The notes beneath the pieces were generated by a model. It ran no database searches. It was not told the origin of the DNA and was given only the letters and a program-made list of their open reading frames with translations. A stretch of DNA of 64,000 bases, taken from NCBI GenBank assembly GCA_022819905.1, contig JAJEGJ010000087.1, positions 32,178 through 96,177 on the forward strand, in the 5' to 3' direction. Position numbers and translations under genes: made by a program. Below, piece by piece: positions 8,326 to 17,633 of this stretch (its first letter is position 1; each line of letters begins with the position of its first letter). This stretch comes from Alphaproteobacteria bacterium. GTDB lineage: Bacteria; Pseudomonadota; Alphaproteobacteria; TMED109.

Positions 8326-9141
8326 TTACGGCGTCGAAGCCTTGAATCGCACCAGGCGCTCGGTCAAGAGGGTAAAAAACCCGTCTGAATTCACGTGCTC
8401 GAGAACACGGGCATTCGGCGTACCGCTTCGCCCGTACACGTCGCAGACCGTCCGTCCCTGAGAGTGTTCGCCTGCCAGTTCAATCTCGACCCGCATGTCG
8501 CGCCCTTCGAACAGCTCAGGCTTCAGGAGATACGCAATCACGCACGGATCATGGAGCGGAGGGTCGTGGCGATACTTGGCTGTAGTTCGCGCACCGTAAA
8601 ACTCAAGCATGCCGCAGACAGCCACCGCAGGCGGCGTGCCCAGGGACCGGATCGCATCGATTCGCGCAGGCGTTGCAGTCGCCTGCCGGGTGACGTCGAG
8701 CCCCACCATCGTGAGCGGTACACCCGCTTCGAAGACCACATGGGCCGCATGCGGATCGGCATAGATGTTGAACTCGGCCGCCGCGGTGACGTTGCCGAGC
8801 CCGATGGCGCCGCCCATCGCCACGATCTCGGCGACATTGTCGAGGATCGACGGGTTCTTGATGATTGCGAGCGCGACATTGGTGAGCGGCCCGAGGGTGG
8901 CGAGGGTCACGGGCGCGCGCACCATGGGCCGCGGGCAGCCGGCATACACGGGCAGCTCGGGCCGGCCGGCCAGATCCCTGACCCGGCGCGCGTTGGCCTC
9001 GGTCTTTGCCAGGGGCACGTTGCCGGCAACCGCCGTCACGCCAAGCAGGTCGAATTCCTTGGTAGATGCGATGGCCAGCAACAGGGCGATGGCGTCGTCC
9101 TGACCCGGATCACAGTCGATGATCAGTGGCCGCGCGCCCAT
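8326..9141 (-). CDS. Inosine/uridine-preferring nucleoside hydrolase, shortened
   Basis: Ribonucleoside hydrolase, splitting nucleosides to ribose and base. The N-terminal calcium-binding aspartate cluster is IIDCDPGQDDAIAL; VAGNV, LGPLTN, AMGG, AEFNIYADPHAA and the late HDP are all present, so catalytic and metal residues look intact. ATG 9141 sits right before the first strand. The product is 271 residues against roughly 310-320 for the family. The loss is in one block: after YAGCPRPMVRA the sequence jumps to PVTLATLGPL, missing the ~45-residue segment that usually holds an HGxxGL loop near the active site. Activity is therefore uncertain. Confidence 0.88.
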   Translation of the reverse strand: MGARPLIIDCDPGQDDAIALLLAIASTKEFDLLGVTAVAGNVPLAKTEANARRVRDLAGRPELPVYAGCPRPMVRAPVTLATLGPLTNVALAIIKNPSILDNVAEIVAMGGAIGLGNVTAAAEFNIYADPHAAHVVFEAGVPLTMVGLDVTRQATATPARIDAIRSLGTPPAVAVCGMLEFYGARTTAKYRHDPPLHDPCVIAYLLKPELFEGRDMRVEIELAGEHSQGRTVCDVYGRSGTPNARVLEHVNSDGFFTLLTERLVRFKASTP

Positions 9142-9467
9142 GCCTCGCCCCGCCCTGCCCGCAGTTCCGGCCAATCATAGGTCTCGCCTTGGCCGAGGCG
9201 CGTCCTGACCCGGTTGATGGCATCCACTCTGCATCACCGCCAGCAGCTGGCGGTCGCGAGGAGTCGAGAGGCAGTCCTGCCCGTCCCCGCCTACGACCGA
9301 AAGGTCTTGCCTGCGCGCGCTGAGCGCGAACCCAAGCTACCGCGATCAGCGAGGAGGCCGTCGCCCCTGCCGGCGCCGGCCCTCTGGGCAACCCGCCCCG
9401 CTCGCCTCGCTCGTCCCCGGCCGGGCACCGGCTTACTCCATCAAGCTGGGCCAACACCATCTCGGCA
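9142..9467. other. Gap without recognisable gene
   Basis: Non-coding spacer between the nucleoside hydrolase and the deacetylase-like gene, both on the minus strand. No motif or RNA gene seen. Confidence 0.35.
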
Positions 9468-10394
9468 TCAGACCGACATGAGAACGCGCACATGCTCCGT
9501 GACGCTCGACGCGAGCGCCCCGAGGTCATAGCCGCCTTCAAGCGTGGCGGCCAGCCGGCCGCCGCATACCTCGTCGGCAACCTCGCAGAGCCGCTCCGTC
9601 ACCCACGCGAAGTCGTCATCCTCCAGCCGCAGCGTCGCAAGCGGGTCGCGCACATGGCCGTCAAAGCCCGCGGACACCAGGATGATGTCGGGCTCGAACG
9701 CCCGCAACTGCGGCAGCACGGCCCCTTCCATGCCTGCGCGGAACTCGGTCGATCCCGACCCCGGTTCGAGCGGGACATTGACGATGTTGCCGACGCCCCG
9801 CTCGTCAGCGCGTCCCGTCCCGGGATAAAGGGGAAACTCGTGGGTCGAGGCGAAGAACAGCGACGGGTCGGACTCGAATCTCGCCTGGGTTCCGTTGCCG
9901 TGGTGGACGTCGAAGTCGACCACGGCCACCCGCTCCGCGCCAAGCGCCTCGCGCGCATGCAGCGCGCCCACCGCGACATTGTTGAACAGGCAGAACCCCA
10001 TGCTGCGCTCGGGCTCGGCGTGGTGCCCCGGCGGCCGGACTGCGCAAAAGGCGTTGGTGGCCTCGCCCCCCATCACCGCCGTCACCGCGGCAACCATCGC
10101 ACCTGCCGCGCGGAGCGCCGCCTCGCCCGAATCGGGAGACATCACGGTATCGGCATCCACCCGGACGAGTCCCGTCTCCGGCACCGCATCCAGCAATGCC
10201 TCGACGTAGCGCGCGCTATGGGCACGCGCGACCTGCTCACGTTCGGCCTCGGGGGCCTCGCGTCGAACGAGATCCGCAAACGCGTCGACGGACAATGCCT
10301 CCATCACCGCGCGATACCGTGCCGGACGCTCGGGATGGCCGGGACCAGTGTCGTGCCTGGCCGAGCTTTCATGGTGCAAAAGCAAGGTCGTCAT
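9468..10394 (-). CDS. Histone deacetylase-like / acetylpolyamine amidohydrolase family protein
   Basis: A 308-residue arginase/deacetylase-fold enzyme expected to remove acetyl groups from amines with a bound zinc. Signatures in order: HHESSARHDTGPGHPERPAR at the start, RPPGHHAE (active-site His pair), DFDVHHGNGT (zinc Asp and His), STHEFPLYPGTG, and SAGFDGH (third zinc ligand). ATG 10394 is preferred, with GGAGA just upstream on the minus strand; the longer frame to 10544 adds an unrelated Arg-rich leader. The substrate could be an acetylated polyamine or lysine; family membership is firm, specificity is not. Confidence 0.92.
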   Translation of the reverse strand: MTTLLLHHESSARHDTGPGHPERPARYRAVMEALSVDAFADLVRREAPEAEREQVARAHSARYVEALLDAVPETGLVRVDADTVMSPDSGEAALRAAGAMVAAVTAVMGGEATNAFCAVRPPGHHAEPERSMGFCLFNNVAVGALHAREALGAERVAVVDFDVHHGNGTQARFESDPSLFFASTHEFPLYPGTGRADERGVGNIVNVPLEPGSGSTEFRAGMEGAVLPQLRAFEPDIILVSAGFDGHVRDPLATLRLEDDDFAWVTERLCEVADEVCGGRLAATLEGGYDLGALASSVTEHVRVLMSV

Positions 10395-10757
10395 CGCGGT
10401 CTCCTTCTCGCCATCCTCCGTCTTCCCGCCGGTCGCCTCGCCGGCAGGTCGGCACAGTCTCCCACAACACCCCATGGAGCGCTCTCTCGTCGGAAGGTGC
10501 CGCGATTCTTCGAGCCGCGAGGGACACATTGCGGCTGAACGCAACTGACCGCCACCATCACCAACATGCCCGCATCAAGGATCGAAACCGGGCAGTCTCT
10601 CCTGCGTCACCGCCTGGCACCCCATGGATGCATCGGAATATCCGTCGTCCGTGGTGACGTTCCTTCGTGACGTTGCGTCCGCCCGGCGCACCCGCGCGCC
10701 TTGCCATCGACCGACGGTCGCTGGCAAGGTCGGCCCTTCGCAGTTTGGAGACCGCTC
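10395..10757. other. Divergent intergenic region
   Basis: Separates the minus-strand deacetylase-like gene from the plus-strand GST gene, so both promoters should lie here. I could not identify convincing boxes or operators. Confidence 0.35.
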
Positions 10758-11741
10758 GTGGCAACCTATCGCATCTTCGGTTCGGAACTCTCTCCGTACT
10801 CCGTCAAGGTCCGGGCCTATTTTCGTTACAAGGGGATCGCCCACGAGTGGCTGACGCGAACGCCCGACACCCAAGCTGAATTCGACGCCCATGCCAGGCT
10901 GCCGCTCGTGCCGCTGGTCATCACCCCCGACGGCGAAGGCCACCAGGACTCGACCCCCATCATCGAGCGGCTGGAGGCGGCGTTCCCTGAGCCCGCCATC
11001 CAGCCCGATGACCCCGCGCTTGCCTTCCTCTCCGCGCTCCTCGAGGAGTACGGGGACGAATGGGGCAACAAGCCCATGTTCCACTATCGCTGGCGCGACG
11101 AGGCGGACCAGCTGTCGGCGGCCGATCGGATCGCCCGGTCCATGCTCCCCGGCGCCGGCGACGACGCCGTGGCCGAGCGGGCCCGGGCCGTGCGCGAACG
11201 CATGGTCCCCCGCGTCTGGTTCGTGGGCTCGTCACCGCAGACGGCCCCGATCATCGAGAAATCGCTTGCCCGGATGCTCGAGCTGCTGGAGGCCCACCTG
11301 GACGGCCGGAAATACCTGTTCGGCGCACGGCCTGCCTTCGCCGATTTCGGCATCGCCGCCCAGGTCTGGCAGATGTCCACTGATCCCGCCGGCAGCGGAT
11401 TGATCCCGCTGCGGACGCTCGCGTGGTGCCGGGAGATGCAGGATCCGACAGCGCACGGACCGTTCGAGCCCTGGCCTGCGCTGGCGCCGACCCTGATGCC
11501 ACTGCTCGCGGAAGAGGTCGGCGGCCGCTTCCTCCCCTGGTCCGACGCCAATGCCAGGGCCATTGCCGAGGAAGCCGAGGAGTTCGAGGTTGACCTCGCG
11601 GGCGACCGCTGGGCCCAGAAGCCGCAGCGCTATCACGCCCGCTCGCTCCGCGTACTGCGCGAACGGTACGCCCGCCTCGACGACAACGCCGATCTCGATC
11701 AGGTGCTGGAGACCGCCGGCTGTCTCACCTGGCTGCGCTGA
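10758..11741 (+). CDS. Glutathione S-transferase family protein
   Basis: A 327-residue GST-fold protein. The thioredoxin-like N-terminal domain begins YRIFGSELSPYSVKVRAYFR, with Ser-Pro-Tyr-Ser where many GSTs carry an active Ser or Cys. LPLVPLVITPDG holds the cis-Pro and DSTPIIERLE the glutathione-binding Ser. A long helical C-terminal domain follows, including YLFGARPAFADFGIAAQ. GTG 10758 is chosen from GGAG at 10746-10749. The ~100 extra residues at the C-terminus fit a longer GST subgroup. Substrate unknown. Confidence 0.85.
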   Translation: MATYRIFGSELSPYSVKVRAYFRYKGIAHEWLTRTPDTQAEFDAHARLPLVPLVITPDGEGHQDSTPIIERLEAAFPEPAIQPDDPALAFLSALLEEYGDEWGNKPMFHYRWRDEADQLSAADRIARSMLPGAGDDAVAERARAVRERMVPRVWFVGSSPQTAPIIEKSLARMLELLEAHLDGRKYLFGARPAFADFGIAAQVWQMSTDPAGSGLIPLRTLAWCREMQDPTAHGPFEPWPALAPTLMPLLAEEVGGRFLPWSDANARAIAEEAEEFEVDLAGDRWAQKPQRYHARSLRVLRERYARLDDNADLDQVLETAGCLTWLR

Positions 11742-12364
11742 CGCGCCTTTTCGGTTCGCATGCGCGTACCAAAGCTGTGCCACCTCCAAGAGATTTGGCG
11801 TCCAGGGGGCCCGCCGAAGACACGCGGTGCCAGGGTGTCGATCCGGAAGCGTTCGATCTTCAGCTGGAAGGCAAGTTCAGAGTTCTTCGGGGCCTGGCCC
11901 GCGGGCGTATTGGAGAGCCGCAGAGAGGTTCCGACCCAGCTCTTCGTGCCGTTCCTGCTCAAAGGTCAAGCCTACGTGCGCGAGGCTGAGCGCATTGAGG
12001 TGTTCCCGGGTGGCATCACTATCCAACCGGGTTCGGGCCGGGCTTATCGGGCGTCCCCTGCCGGCGCGGCGTAGAGGTCCATGGAGCGGTGCGCCACGGG
12101 TGCGACGTGCAGCTCCTGCAGGCACCGACGCGACTGCCTACAAGCTGAACCGCACCGCCAATCTCCTCGCCGCCGGATAGGCCTCCCGCAGCGGTGGCCC
12201 GGACCATGTCCCGAGCTCCGCGACGCAATGACACAACCCGCCCACGACGGTACGGCAAGATCCAAACTGACGCTGCCAGGCCACCGCGATCGGTCACGCC
12301 ATATCCTTGACTCTGCAAACAAATCCTTCACCGCACACAGATCTCTAGTAAGGCAATAGCACTC
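11742..12364. other. Gap without recognisable gene
   Basis: About 620 bases; several overlapping open frames exist but none matches a family I recognise. The right side grades into the AT-richer helicase/DUF2290 segment, so its boundary probably lies here. Confidence 0.4.
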
Positions 12365-13135
12365 TCAGGAAAAGTAAAATATTCTCCGTTCCCCCTCTGT
12401 GAAATATTGATCGCCCAGTCGCTTACACTTCTGTTTTTCCTCAGCCAATAGTCGATCAAATTCGTTGCTCAAACAAGCGTCATCATCGCCACCCCTCCAG
12501 CACTGCGGATAGTAATACTTGAGAACGAGTAGGGAGAACGCAAAAGGTGTAATTTTCCGCGCCACTGCCCACCTACTTTGAGGCAGATGACCAATGTGAA
12601 AATGCGCGCATGGATGTCTCACTTCTCTGTATTGTGTCACTGAGTGCTCAAACCGAATCGCTGGCATATCTACACGATGCTTGGCTTCGCCAACTAGATC
12701 AAGGTAATCTTCGACCGAAATGTTACCCTTTGAAACCTCACTGGCCAGTTCCAAGCCATGCCCCATCTCACTGCCATCTGGCTGGTTCAAGTCGTTAAAC
12801 TTGATTTCATCGCTAGCTTCGCCAAGAAAATTACTGTCTGATTGTGTTATCCCGCCGAACTGTAGGTACGGATTGGGGTAATAGGCGTATCTCAGATCTT
12901 CTCCAAATATAGAAAACTGAAAATACGAAAAATCATTCAGAATGAAATTGTAGTGTCGCAATCGACAGCCAGCTACGTAAACTTCCGTATACGACCCGCC
13001 TGCATCCAGCGCGATGTCCCGAAATTCATCATTCACACCCAACGGGTGGAAGCCGGCTACCGACTGCCCAATACCAAGCCTGGCGACCAACTCCCAAGAA
13101 AGACGAATACCGCGTGCTACATCGCCCTCACTCAT
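12365..13135 (-). CDS. DUF2290-like protein, partner of the upstream helicase
   Basis: A 256-residue protein. Its C-terminal half matches DUF2290 as I know it: HPCAHFHIGHLPQSRWAVAR followed by KITPFAFSLLVLKYYYP, corresponding to the family HP-x-x-H-x-x-x-G block and hydrophobic helix. No catalytic site is established for the family. ATG 13135 overlaps the helicase stop in ATGAGTGA, so the two are translationally coupled. Base composition is much more AT-rich than the flanking chromosome, a sign of transfer. I infer a two-gene defence or DNA-processing cassette; the domain call is moderate and the role unproven. Confidence 0.72.
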   Translation of the reverse strand: MSEGDVARGIRLSWELVARLGIGQSVAGFHPLGVNDEFRDIALDAGGSYTEVYVAGCRLRHYNFILNDFSYFQFSIFGEDLRYAYYPNPYLQFGGITQSDSNFLGEASDEIKFNDLNQPDGSEMGHGLELASEVSKGNISVEDYLDLVGEAKHRVDMPAIRFEHSVTQYREVRHPCAHFHIGHLPQSRWAVARKITPFAFSLLVLKYYYPQCWRGGDDDACLSNEFDRLLAEEKQKCKRLGDQYFTEGERRIFYFS

Positions 13136-15269
13136 CAACGCGCTCCGCAGCCAAAATCCGCCCGATTTCTTCTTCGTTAAAGCCCTCCTCCCGCAGCTCT
13201 CCCAAGTACTTCTCCCGGATTTGCTGAGCCTTAGCGGCACGCTCTGTTCTGTCGCGCTGAATCGTTTCGACTTCATCTGTGTCGGGCATCACAAACCTTA
13301 GGTTGGGGAACTCGTCCATAGCTCGCCTGACCTCAGCTTCAATTGCATGGGCATTCTCGCCCACTCCAGATATTCTTAACCACGCATTGGACCGAGTAAA
13401 CGCGGCGAACAAACGGTTTCGACCTCCCCGCCTGCTTCTGTCGACCGCATCAACGCCAGCGGCAAAAACAACTGCCGCCTCGTGCCCCTTAGCACGATAT
13501 ACGGTGGAAAGAGTTATTTTCCCTTCAATTGCGAAAGGCGGCTCACTATAGGGATCGGCAATAATATTGTTGGTCTCGTACCCCAAACTAGCAAGTCGTT
13601 CCGAAAGTGCTCGAAAATACCCTTTGGCATTCCTGTCATCGAGCGCAACGATCAATATATCTTCAGGCTTTAGTCCTTGCTTTAGGAATTCCTGTGTCTC
13701 CCGAGCGATCCATCCAAGTTCCTCATTAAAACTCTTGGCCGCCACGGCTTCAACCAGATCTGAAATATCGTGCTTGGCTAGGCTAAGCGGACTGTTTTCT
13801 TCGGGGCGGAAGATTACTACTTCACGGCCTGTTTCAAACCCGTTCGAAGTGATTTTGTAGCCAACGTCTTGCCAATGCTCTTTGTTTTGCAGCATTTGAA
13901 CTATCTGCTCTCCGTAACACCCGAAGCCAAGTGCATGTGCGACAACTAATACTTCCCTCTGATTGCGATAACACTTACTGAGCACGGTGTCGTTCTCAGC
14001 GCCGGTCGGAAGCTCGGCGTGCGCTCGTTCCAGATCAATTCTAGGTTCTCCGTCAGCATCTAGGCCAAATAGTTGAGCCGGTGTTTTTAGCTGCACATCC
14101 ATGATGTTCTGAAGTTCGTCGTAAGCCCAAATTACATTCTTTTTGTTTCTCACGCCTTTGGTCATCATGAAAGCCAGCTCATAGAACGCGCTCGGAAAGT
14201 CCTGACCTTCGTCAATAAGAGCGTAGTCAAAGTAAGGGTCAATAACTGCCTTGCTAATCAGTTCTCGACAAACATAACCAAATGGATCACGGGTAGAACC
14301 AGATCTCGCTTCGCTAAGATTCAGAGGTCTCTGTTCTGCTCTCTTGCAAGCGTCCGTGTATGCCCCCGGACGACTTGTGCCGCCCCAAGCGTGTCGCACC
14401 TGTACTTGCGACCAATCAGGATCTTCCTCCTTGTAGTGTCTATAAAAGCGCGTAATTAAAGTAACGAAAAGAGTCTGTAAACTCCGGGTATAGAAGGTCA
14501 CCAACACTCTAGCATTTGGGTGAGTGAGGTGAATATGCGCCGCCTTCATAGCGAGAATTATGGTTTTTCCAGAACCTGCCAGCCCTCGAATTCGCTGCGG
14601 TCCCTGTATTAGTGACAGTGCAACCTGCCGCTGCTTCGCGTCAAAGTTCGCGATCTCGTCTTCTAGTTGAGATAATGCGACTGCATACGTTTCAATATCG
14701 GGATTCGCAACTGTGCGCCTTTGAGATCTTGAAATAGCCTTGCCACCCTCAATAACTGAACGCACCTCCTCAATCTCGGTATCTCCAATGGCGTCACCGT
14801 ACATCTCATTGAGGAAATCACTAAGGCCTTGATATGAAAAGACCAGCGAGCAGGATAAATCTGTCTCGCCGAATTTGTCGTCACCGTCTACTAGCAGGAT
14901 CAATGGCTCTACTCTAAACTTGAGATCGCGTCGTGAGCGTCGGAGGAATCGACTTCGGAGCAGTCGACCTTCTAAGTTACTGGTGAAATCCTCAAGTTGG
15001 CGGTCGATTTGTTCGAGGGGCTCTAGCTCTACAGAAAATACACTACTGTGGCGCACCAGACGCATGGCGACAATGCCATGGACGGGAGAAAATATAAGCA
15101 CATCAGGCTTTAAAGTTCTTGATTCGTAATCGTTGTAGGTTGGAAAATCGTAGTAAATCAGGGCATCCGAAAGCCGCAGATCTTCGCTTTCTTCGTACAG
15201 GTATTCAATAAGTTGTCGACCATCAGGGTCCTTCGTTATACGATCACTTGTAACGATTGTTTCAGCCAT
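13128..15269 (-). CDS. UvrD/Rep-type superfamily 1 helicase with degenerate nuclease-like N-terminus
   Basis: A 713-residue ATPase/helicase. Motifs in order: Q-motif region AKQRQVALSLIQGPQRI, Walker A RGLAGSGKT near residue 230, Walker B ALIDEGQD, the motif IV/V region with TVYRAKGHE, and motif VI RLFAAFTRSNAWLRI. The first ~200 residues include KPDVLIFSPVHGIVAMRL, shaped like a NERD/PD-(D/E)XK strand pair but lacking the E-x-K, so it may be a dead nuclease or a DNA-binding fold. The C-terminal ~35 residues are a charged helix. It heads an AT-richer two-gene unit with the DUF2290-like gene. Helicase identity is firm; the defence role is inference. Confidence 0.85.
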   Translation of the reverse strand: MAETIVTSDRITKDPDGRQLIEYLYEESEDLRLSDALIYYDFPTYNDYESRTLKPDVLIFSPVHGIVAMRLVRHSSVFSVELEPLEQIDRQLEDFTSNLEGRLLRSRFLRRSRRDLKFRVEPLILLVDGDDKFGETDLSCSLVFSYQGLSDFLNEMYGDAIGDTEIEEVRSVIEGGKAISRSQRRTVANPDIETYAVALSQLEDEIANFDAKQRQVALSLIQGPQRIRGLAGSGKTIILAMKAAHIHLTHPNARVLVTFYTRSLQTLFVTLITRFYRHYKEEDPDWSQVQVRHAWGGTSRPGAYTDACKRAEQRPLNLSEARSGSTRDPFGYVCRELISKAVIDPYFDYALIDEGQDFPSAFYELAFMMTKGVRNKKNVIWAYDELQNIMDVQLKTPAQLFGLDADGEPRIDLERAHAELPTGAENDTVLSKCYRNQREVLVVAHALGFGCYGEQIVQMLQNKEHWQDVGYKITSNGFETGREVVIFRPEENSPLSLAKHDISDLVEAVAAKSFNEELGWIARETQEFLKQGLKPEDILIVALDDRNAKGYFRALSERLASLGYETNNIIADPYSEPPFAIEGKITLSTVYRAKGHEAAVVFAAGVDAVDRSRRGGRNRLFAAFTRSNAWLRISGVGENAHAIEAEVRRAMDEFPNLRFVMPDTDEVETIQRDRTERAAKAQQIREKYLGELREEGFNEEEIGRILAAERVDE

Positions 15270-15937
15270 CTAATTTCACCGTAGTAGGTTGGATTGTCCA
15301 ATGATCAAGATCGACACGACGCAATGGCGTGAATATGCCTATTGATGATGAGATTGTGCTAGTTGATCGAGCGCCATTTCTCGGGGTCCGATTAGGTCCC
15401 GTGCGATCATATGCAATTGGCGCCGCATTGTCATAGTTTGCGAAAACTACAGGACAAGAGAGAGGATGGCCGAGGCCTCGGTGTGTCCCGTTTTCGACCG
15501 ATCATCTTGTGATTAGGTGGTCATCATCACCGACTCTCCACCAGAATTGGTCGTTCTTGCTTGCGAGCCACTGCACCGGATCCGTCTGCCGACGACCGCG
15601 CTTGCGGCGCTGATGGCGACGGGCTCTAGAAGGCCATTCCGATCGCCTGACGCCGGACAGCTGAAACCACGGCCGTCGGCCAGCCTGCCAACCCGCCGAC
15701 AATGCCCTGGTAGCCCGGTGCTGCCCTGATCCCGGTCGGCAGGTTGTCGCCGGCCATCGCGTTCCAGGTCATCTGGGATCGCCCAAGCAGCTCGGTCGGT
15801 CGGAGAATCCTGGCCGAGCCGGCAAGAGACCTCAGAAGCGGCGTGCCGGCCCTGCGTTCGATCACGCGAGGATTTCTCATTGCAGGTGGTCGAACGTCGA
15901 AAGGAAGCGCTGTTTGGCATGCTCGTACTTGCCCGCC
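15270..15937. other. Gap without recognisable gene
   Basis: The first ~200 bases are AT-richer and should contain the promoter of the helicase pair. From about 15530 composition returns to the chromosomal norm. Open frames on the minus strand (15626-15880 for example) show no motif I can name. Confidence 0.4.
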
Positions 15938-16936
15938 TTACACGTAAAGCACCGCGCAGCGAACCTCGATGCTCCAGCGGTCAGGGGCATCCGGCGGGGT
16001 CGCCGGATCCTCGAAGGCGCTGTGGAAGCTGAAGGTGCAAGGCTGGTCGACACCGTCAGGGTCGCCCTTCGCACCTTCGGACCGGGCCAACTCGCCGGCC
16101 GAATCCCACTGCTTGATGAGCAGCGCCTCGTCGCGGGTCATCGCGGACCAGTAGACCCAGCGGTGGCGGGCGTCGTGCTTGGCGAAGTAGTTCTCGCCGA
16201 TCCGGTCGCTGTAATGGATCTCGAAGACGACGAGCTCTTCCGGGTGCACGCTCATGCCGTCGCAGAGCGCGAGCGGCCGCGTCGCCACCGGCTCGCGGGC
16301 GATGTTGCGCCAGACATTGATGAGCGCGAACCGTCCGTCCGTGATCGCCTGCTCGACCGCCCCGGCGTCGAGCAGCGTCTCGCCCTCGGCCAGCACCGTG
16401 CGATAGGTATCGTTGAGAGTGGGCGGCCGGGTCAGGTCGCGCATTCGCTGGGGCGCGCTGGTCAGGGTGTAGTCGCCGTGCACCAGGTGCGCCGGGCCCT
16501 GCACCTGCTGGCCGCCGGCGATGCGCCGCTTGCCCGACTTGCCGGTCGCGGAGCGGACGTTGTGATCGAAGGCCGCCACGGTGACCGCGCCGGTCGCGGC
16601 GCGCACGATCTCGGCGCATTCGGGGTAGTACACCCGGGTCACCGCGTCGTGATCGAGGAAGTCCAGATCAGGGCTGGCCGTCGGCCGATCCATGAGCTCG
16701 AAGCCGTTGGCGACCAATGTCGGTTGCTCGTCCTGCGTCACCGAGCGGGCGTCGAGGATCGCCATCTCGCGGTCCTCCAAGTCGACGCCGAGGAGGCCGC
16801 TGTCACTGCCGTCCCGGTCACGGCGGCTGAGCACCTTGCCGTTCCGGTAGAGCGAGGATTCCGCCGACGGCTGCATGTAGCGGAAGGTACCGAGGCGAAC
16901 CCCTTCGCGGGTTCCCTCCGTGGCCAGTCTGGTCAT
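15938..16936 (-). CDS. CmcJ/NvfI-family oxidoreductase-like protein (copy 1)
   Basis: A 332-residue member of the CmcJ/AsaB/GA4-desaturase-like family. Family signatures seen here: HGDYTLTSAPQR, LINVWRNI, DALLIKQWDS-type context (DEALLIKQWDS), and the closing FSFHSAFEDP followed by RWSIEVRCAVLY. ATG 16936 is used; the longer frame upstream looks non-coding. Family members are linked to oxygenase-like steps in secondary metabolism, but the fold lacks a textbook HxD iron site that I can point to. A second copy lies at 62593-63459. Substrate unknown. Confidence 0.82.
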   Translation of the reverse strand: MTRLATEGTREGVRLGTFRYMQPSAESSLYRNGKVLSRRDRDGSDSGLLGVDLEDREMAILDARSVTQDEQPTLVANGFELMDRPTASPDLDFLDHDAVTRVYYPECAEIVRAATGAVTVAAFDHNVRSATGKSGKRRIAGGQQVQGPAHLVHGDYTLTSAPQRMRDLTRPPTLNDTYRTVLAEGETLLDAGAVEQAITDGRFALINVWRNIAREPVATRPLALCDGMSVHPEELVVFEIHYSDRIGENYFAKHDARHRWVYWSAMTRDEALLIKQWDSAGELARSEGAKGDPDGVDQPCTFSFHSAFEDPATPPDAPDRWSIEVRCAVLYV

Positions 16937-17233
16937 GCCGGTTGCCTGTTCCTGTGCAAGGTCGCTGCGTGTCCGACGGCCGTCCGACAAGACTGACGGC
17001 CGCCAGGAACGGACGCTCTTCACCCGCATACATAGTCCGCCTGCGACCAAATGACCATCGCTGCCGGCCGCGCCCCCGGCGACCGTGATCGATGCGAGGA
17101 TTGCGCTAGCGGGTGAACCTGGAAGCACCCCTTCCCGTACCACCGGTACTTGGACATCGGACGACGCGATGCACCGAATGCCGCCGCATCTTCCGGCCCG
17201 TTTCCGCCTGGGATCGGAACCCGGCCCCGGCGC

Positions 17234-17539
17234 TCAGATGGTCTGGACGAGTTCCACCACCTCGCGCGTGCGCGTCACGTGGCCGCTCCACAGCCGGTCG
17301 AATTCACCGATCATTCGCTTGAGCGCGTCCGAGCCCATCACCCTGTTCACGTCCGGCATGTCCCGGAACTCGTAGAAGGCGATATGCACGTTCTCTTCCA
17401 GTTCGCTCCAGCCGCGGCTCGCGCCGACGGCGCTGAAGGCCTCGACCGCCTCCGGCAGGTGCTCGTTCTGGTACCAGGTGTCGAACGCGTCCTTCGCGGC
17501 CGGATCCACCTGGGCGCGAACGATCAGAAATGCAGCCAT
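17234..17539 (-). CDS. Small EthD-like dimeric alpha/beta-barrel protein
   Basis: A 101-residue protein starting MAAFLIVRAQVDPAAKDAFD, with WYQNEHLPEA, the His-containing signature of small ferredoxin-like dimeric barrel proteins (EthD/antibiotic biosynthesis monooxygenase-like). It continues ENVHIAFYEFRDM and ends at a helix. AGGGAC precedes the ATG on the minus strand. Such proteins bind or isomerise small organic molecules; the actual ligand is unknown. It lies 300 bases upstream of the CmcJ-like gene in the same direction, so a shared pathway is possible but not shown. Confidence 0.68.
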   Translation of the reverse strand: MAAFLIVRAQVDPAAKDAFDTWYQNEHLPEAVEAFSAVGASRGWSELEENVHIAFYEFRDMPDVNRVMGSDALKRMIGEFDRLWSGHVTRTREVVELVQTI

Positions 17540-17633
17540 TTTCGGGTCCCTGTTGAACGGAGTTGCGGGCAGCATTCGGCCCGTCCGGACCGGATGCTAG
17601 CTGGATGTGCGCCGGCAGTACCTTACGGCGAGC

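Noticed and set aside
11760..12180. Possible gene in the gap after the GST
   Set aside because: Overlapping frames on both strands, but no recognisable motif and poor start signals.
15626..15880. Possible small minus-strand protein before the CmcJ-like gene
   Set aside because: No family resemblance, no ribosome binding site and low complexity.
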